This document shows, piece after piece, positions 62,046 through 64,000 of a stretch of DNA of 64,000 nucleotides. The notes below the pieces were generated by a model. That model saw nothing but the letters and a program-made list of their open reading frames with translations, had not been told where the DNA came from and ran no database searches. The stretch's first letter is position 1; the number at the start of each line of letters is the position of its first letter. Position numbers and translations under genes: made by a program. This DNA comes from Treponema sp. Lineage in GTDB: Bacteria; Spirochaetota; Spirochaetia; Treponematales; Treponemataceae. The stretch covers positions 1 through 64,000 of the forward strand of contig JAFZRP010000122.1 of NCBI GenBank assembly GCA_017619795.1, in the 5' to 3' direction.

Positions 62046-63320
62046 ATGGATAAAGAATTGATTTTAACTGTACTAAATGAACAGCATGAAGAATTCCTCT
62101 CAAAAAAGAATGAAAGAATCTGTGAACGTCCGGAAGAAGCTCTTGTAGATTTAAACAGCAACCTTGCACAAGTTGTAATTGGTATAAGGCGAAGCGGAAA
62201 GTCTTCTATGTGTTTCAATATTATAAAAAAATCTGGATGGGATTTTGCCTATCTTAATTTTGATGACGAACGTTTTTCAAAAATACAGTCAGAAGATTTG
62301 AATTTAATTCTTGAATGTCTATACAAAATCTATGGTGATTTTAGCCATCTTTTTATAGATGAAATTCAGAATATTGATGAATGGTATCTTTTTGTTAATC
62401 GTCTTTTACGCACCGGAATGCATGTCCTCATAACAGGTAGTAATGCAAAGCTTTTGAGTAGCGAACTTGCAACTTACCTGACAGGGCGGCACATGACTAT
62501 AGAACTGTTTCCTTTTTCCTTCAAAGAATATTGCGACTATAAAAATATTTCAACCTTGCACGGTACTACAAAAGAAAAAGGACTTCTGCAAGCAGCTTTT
62601 GATGATTATCTTCATGAGGGTGGATTCCCGGAACTTTTGAAGATTAGTCGCAAGCAGACTTATATAAATACGCTTGTAAAAAACATACTCACAAAGGATA
62701 TTGAAAAACGGTACAGCATAAAATATAAGACAGCATTCGAGAACATTGCAAATCATCTTTTAAACAATTCTCCTGCTAAAATAAATTATTTAGATTTGAA
62801 ACAAGAATTCGGACTGAGCTCCGATCACACTGTTGAAAATTATGTAAGCTATACAAAAAATGCATATCTGATTGCTGGACTTCATAAATATTCAGCAAAA
62901 AGTAAAATCCGGATTCGTGATGAAAAGGCATATGCAATTGATGTAGCGCTTATGAACAATCGAGAAAACGCAATGTCTGGTGAAAACTTAGGCTGGCGGC
63001 TTGAATCAATTGTATATATCGAGCTTTTGCGCCGTTTCCATCCGCAGGAATGTGATGTATATTATTACCAAGAAACTGCAGGAGAAACAGATTTTGTAAT
63101 CTGCCGAGGAAATACTGTTATACAATTGGTTCAGGTAAGCTATGATATTTCAAATCCAAAAACCTTGAAACGCGAAATAAAAGGTCTTCTTCTTGCCAGT
63201 GAAAAAACAAAATGCAAAAATCTTCTGCTAATTACAAACTGGGACGAAAAGACAGTTGTTATTGATGACAAAACAATCAGTATAGTTCCGGCCTACTCAT
63301 GGCTTGTGAACAAAAACTAA
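62046..63320 (+). CDS. AAA-family ATPase with DUF4143 domain
   Basis: The 424-residue protein has Walker A IGIRRSGKSSM near residue 47, Walker B HLFIDEIQNIDEW near 102, and the arginine region ITGSNAKLLSSELATYLTGRHMTIELFPFSFKEY typical of AAA_14/DUF4143 proteins. The C-terminus has a nuclease-like fold hint (YYYQETAGETDFVI...QLVQVSYDIS) characteristic of DUF4143. Such genes are numerous in some treponemes and Bacteroidetes; their role is unknown. There is no Shine-Dalgarno, and tandem repeats abut the start. Confidence 0.9.
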   Translation: MDKELILTVLNEQHEEFLSKKNERICERPEEALVDLNSNLAQVVIGIRRSGKSSMCFNIIKKSGWDFAYLNFDDERFSKIQSEDLNLILECLYKIYGDFSHLFIDEIQNIDEWYLFVNRLLRTGMHVLITGSNAKLLSSELATYLTGRHMTIELFPFSFKEYCDYKNISTLHGTTKEKGLLQAAFDDYLHEGGFPELLKISRKQTYINTLVKNILTKDIEKRYSIKYKTAFENIANHLLNNSPAKINYLDLKQEFGLSSDHTVENYVSYTKNAYLIAGLHKYSAKSKIRIRDEKAYAIDVALMNNRENAMSGENLGWRLESIVYIELLRRFHPQECDVYYYQETAGETDFVICRGNTVIQLVQVSYDISNPKTLKREIKGLLLASEKTKCKNLLLITNWDEKTVVIDDKTISIVPAYSWLVNKN

Positions 63321-63353
63321 TTAAAGATTTTTCATGAGCGGTTACTTAAGCCC

Positions 63354-64000
63354 TTATTTTAAATCAGCATAAAACTTTTTTTCGTTGTCCGGATCAAAAT
63401 AGACATAGATTCCATCGCCAACCTTATACTGATTACGCCAGAAAAGATTTCTTTTTATTGTAATAGTTTCGCCTTCAACAGAACAGACAATTTTTACTGG
63501 ATTTTGTCCATTTATTTCTACATTAGTCTTAGCATCTACTTCAATAATCTGGCAGTATTTTCTAATTCCGTTTTCCATCAGGGTTTGATTTCCCGATCTA
63601 TTCTTTACCCAGATACAATAAATTATACCAATCAGAAGGAATACAAGTATAAAGCCTATCCAGATAATCAAACCAATATGATTGTCGCTGCTGTAAGCAG
63701 ATGGATTATAGGGTTTGCTAGCAGGAGCTTTTATTCCCAATACTAAAAAAATTATGCTGCCAATAGAAAATACAACAACCGCAAAAATACCAAAAATAAG
63801 TTCTCCAAAGGAAGCAATTTTCTCAGGTTGCTGTGGATTTATACGAAGTTTTACCGTAGAACCAACAAAAGGACGTAAAGTGCTCCAAGAAGCAAGTTGT
63901 TTTGTATAATCGCGACCATTGTAGTTATATTCCACAACCGAAGCATATTCCTGCTGATTATCCAAAAGCTCAATGACGCGGGCTGTTATTTTTTCGCAAT
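63354..64000 (-). CDS. DUF3592-like membrane protein (5' end outside window)
   Basis: A TTG at 63965 has no ribosome site, and the frame stays open to the window edge (EKITARVIELLDNQQEYASVVEYNYNGRDY). The gene therefore probably begins beyond 64000. Two transmembrane segments (FGIFAVVVFSIGSIIFLVLG and IGLIIWIGFILVFLLIGIIY) separate two beta domains. PFVGSTVKLRINPQQPEKI matches the DUF3592 pattern. Function unknown. Confidence 0.75.
   Translation of the reverse strand, partial: CEKITARVIELLDNQQEYASVVEYNYNGRDYTKQLASWSTLRPFVGSTVKLRINPQQPEKIASFGELIFGIFAVVVFSIGSIIFLVLGIKAPASKPYNPSAYSSDNHIGLIIWIGFILVFLLIGIIYCIWVKNRSGNQTLMENGIRKYCQIIEVDAKTNVEINGQNPVKIVCSVEGETITIKRNLFWRNQYKVGDGIYVYFDPDNEKKFYADLK

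Noticed and set aside
63354..63965. Complete gene starting at a TTG (63965)
   Set aside because: The frame stays open to 64000 with plausible domain sequence and the TTG has no ribosome site, so the gene is treated as cut by the edge.

Overview
The window is AT-rich, gene-dense bacterial DNA that I read as a host-associated Treponema-like spirochaete. Grounds for this: many lipoproteins with relaxed spirochaetal lipoboxes; a PUR-domain protein of the BpuR type; uvrA directly followed by an LptD-like outer-membrane gene, an adjacency I know from T. pallidum; large BspA-like and InlB-repeat surface lipoproteins; and xylo-oligosaccharide genes that suit a gut or rumen fibre niche. No rRNA, tRNA, CRISPR array or transposase was seen.

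Layout. 1-2102: 3'-truncated surface lipoprotein (-). 2225-6570: membrane propeller-like protein, SLH-like lipoprotein and PUR-domain protein (+). 6574-14945 (-): rnhB, a beta-helix protein and a phosphoribosyltransferase; then an NMT1-type ABC importer behind clpC. 15029-23351 (-): a tightly overlapping run prfB - PEGA-like protein - ftsY - lipoprotein - lolCDE-type exporter, which groups translation termination, membrane targeting and lipoprotein release. prfB uses a programmed +1 frameshift. 23410-30298 (-): phoH - pgpH - ybeY - corC - TPR protein - small secreted protein. 30355-37085 (-): lptD and uvrA. 37127-42578 (-): a GH8 exo-oligoxylanase, a YczE-like membrane protein and a sugar ABC importer. 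The GH8 gene and the importer share a 29-bp upstream motif. 42828-48384 (+): a second ABC importer (DUF3798 lipoprotein, RbsA-like ATPase, two permeases, small anchored protein). 48489-50054 (+): a sodium:solute symporter behind a promoter embedded in a 16-bp palindrome. 50130-51051: a diguanylate cyclase broken by one base in an A7 tract.

51052-51964 has no conventional gene and is the most interesting stretch. It carries a promoter-driven, highly structured + strand transcript encoding a 40-residue, strongly basic amphipathic peptide. A convergent antisense RNA of about 105 nt covers its 3' end, and a second RNA gene of the same architecture lies about 450 bp away. The leader and 3' UTR of the mRNA contain two 7-nt complementary pairs in the correct antiparallel order. 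Together this looks like an undescribed type I toxin-antitoxin locus.

51965-61692 (-): three large surface lipoproteins, two of them products of a duplication that includes their upstream regions, behind a leader with a strong terminator. A family of about 28-bp palindromes with compensating stem changes is scattered here, and one copy is read in frame through a signal peptide. 62046-63320 (+): an AAA/DUF4143 ATPase preceded by 32-bp-period tandem repeats. 63354-64000 (-): a DUF3592 protein cut by the window edge.

A recurring theme is leaderless transcription: at least five genes have a good -10 box only 6-9 nt before the start codon and no convincing Shine-Dalgarno.
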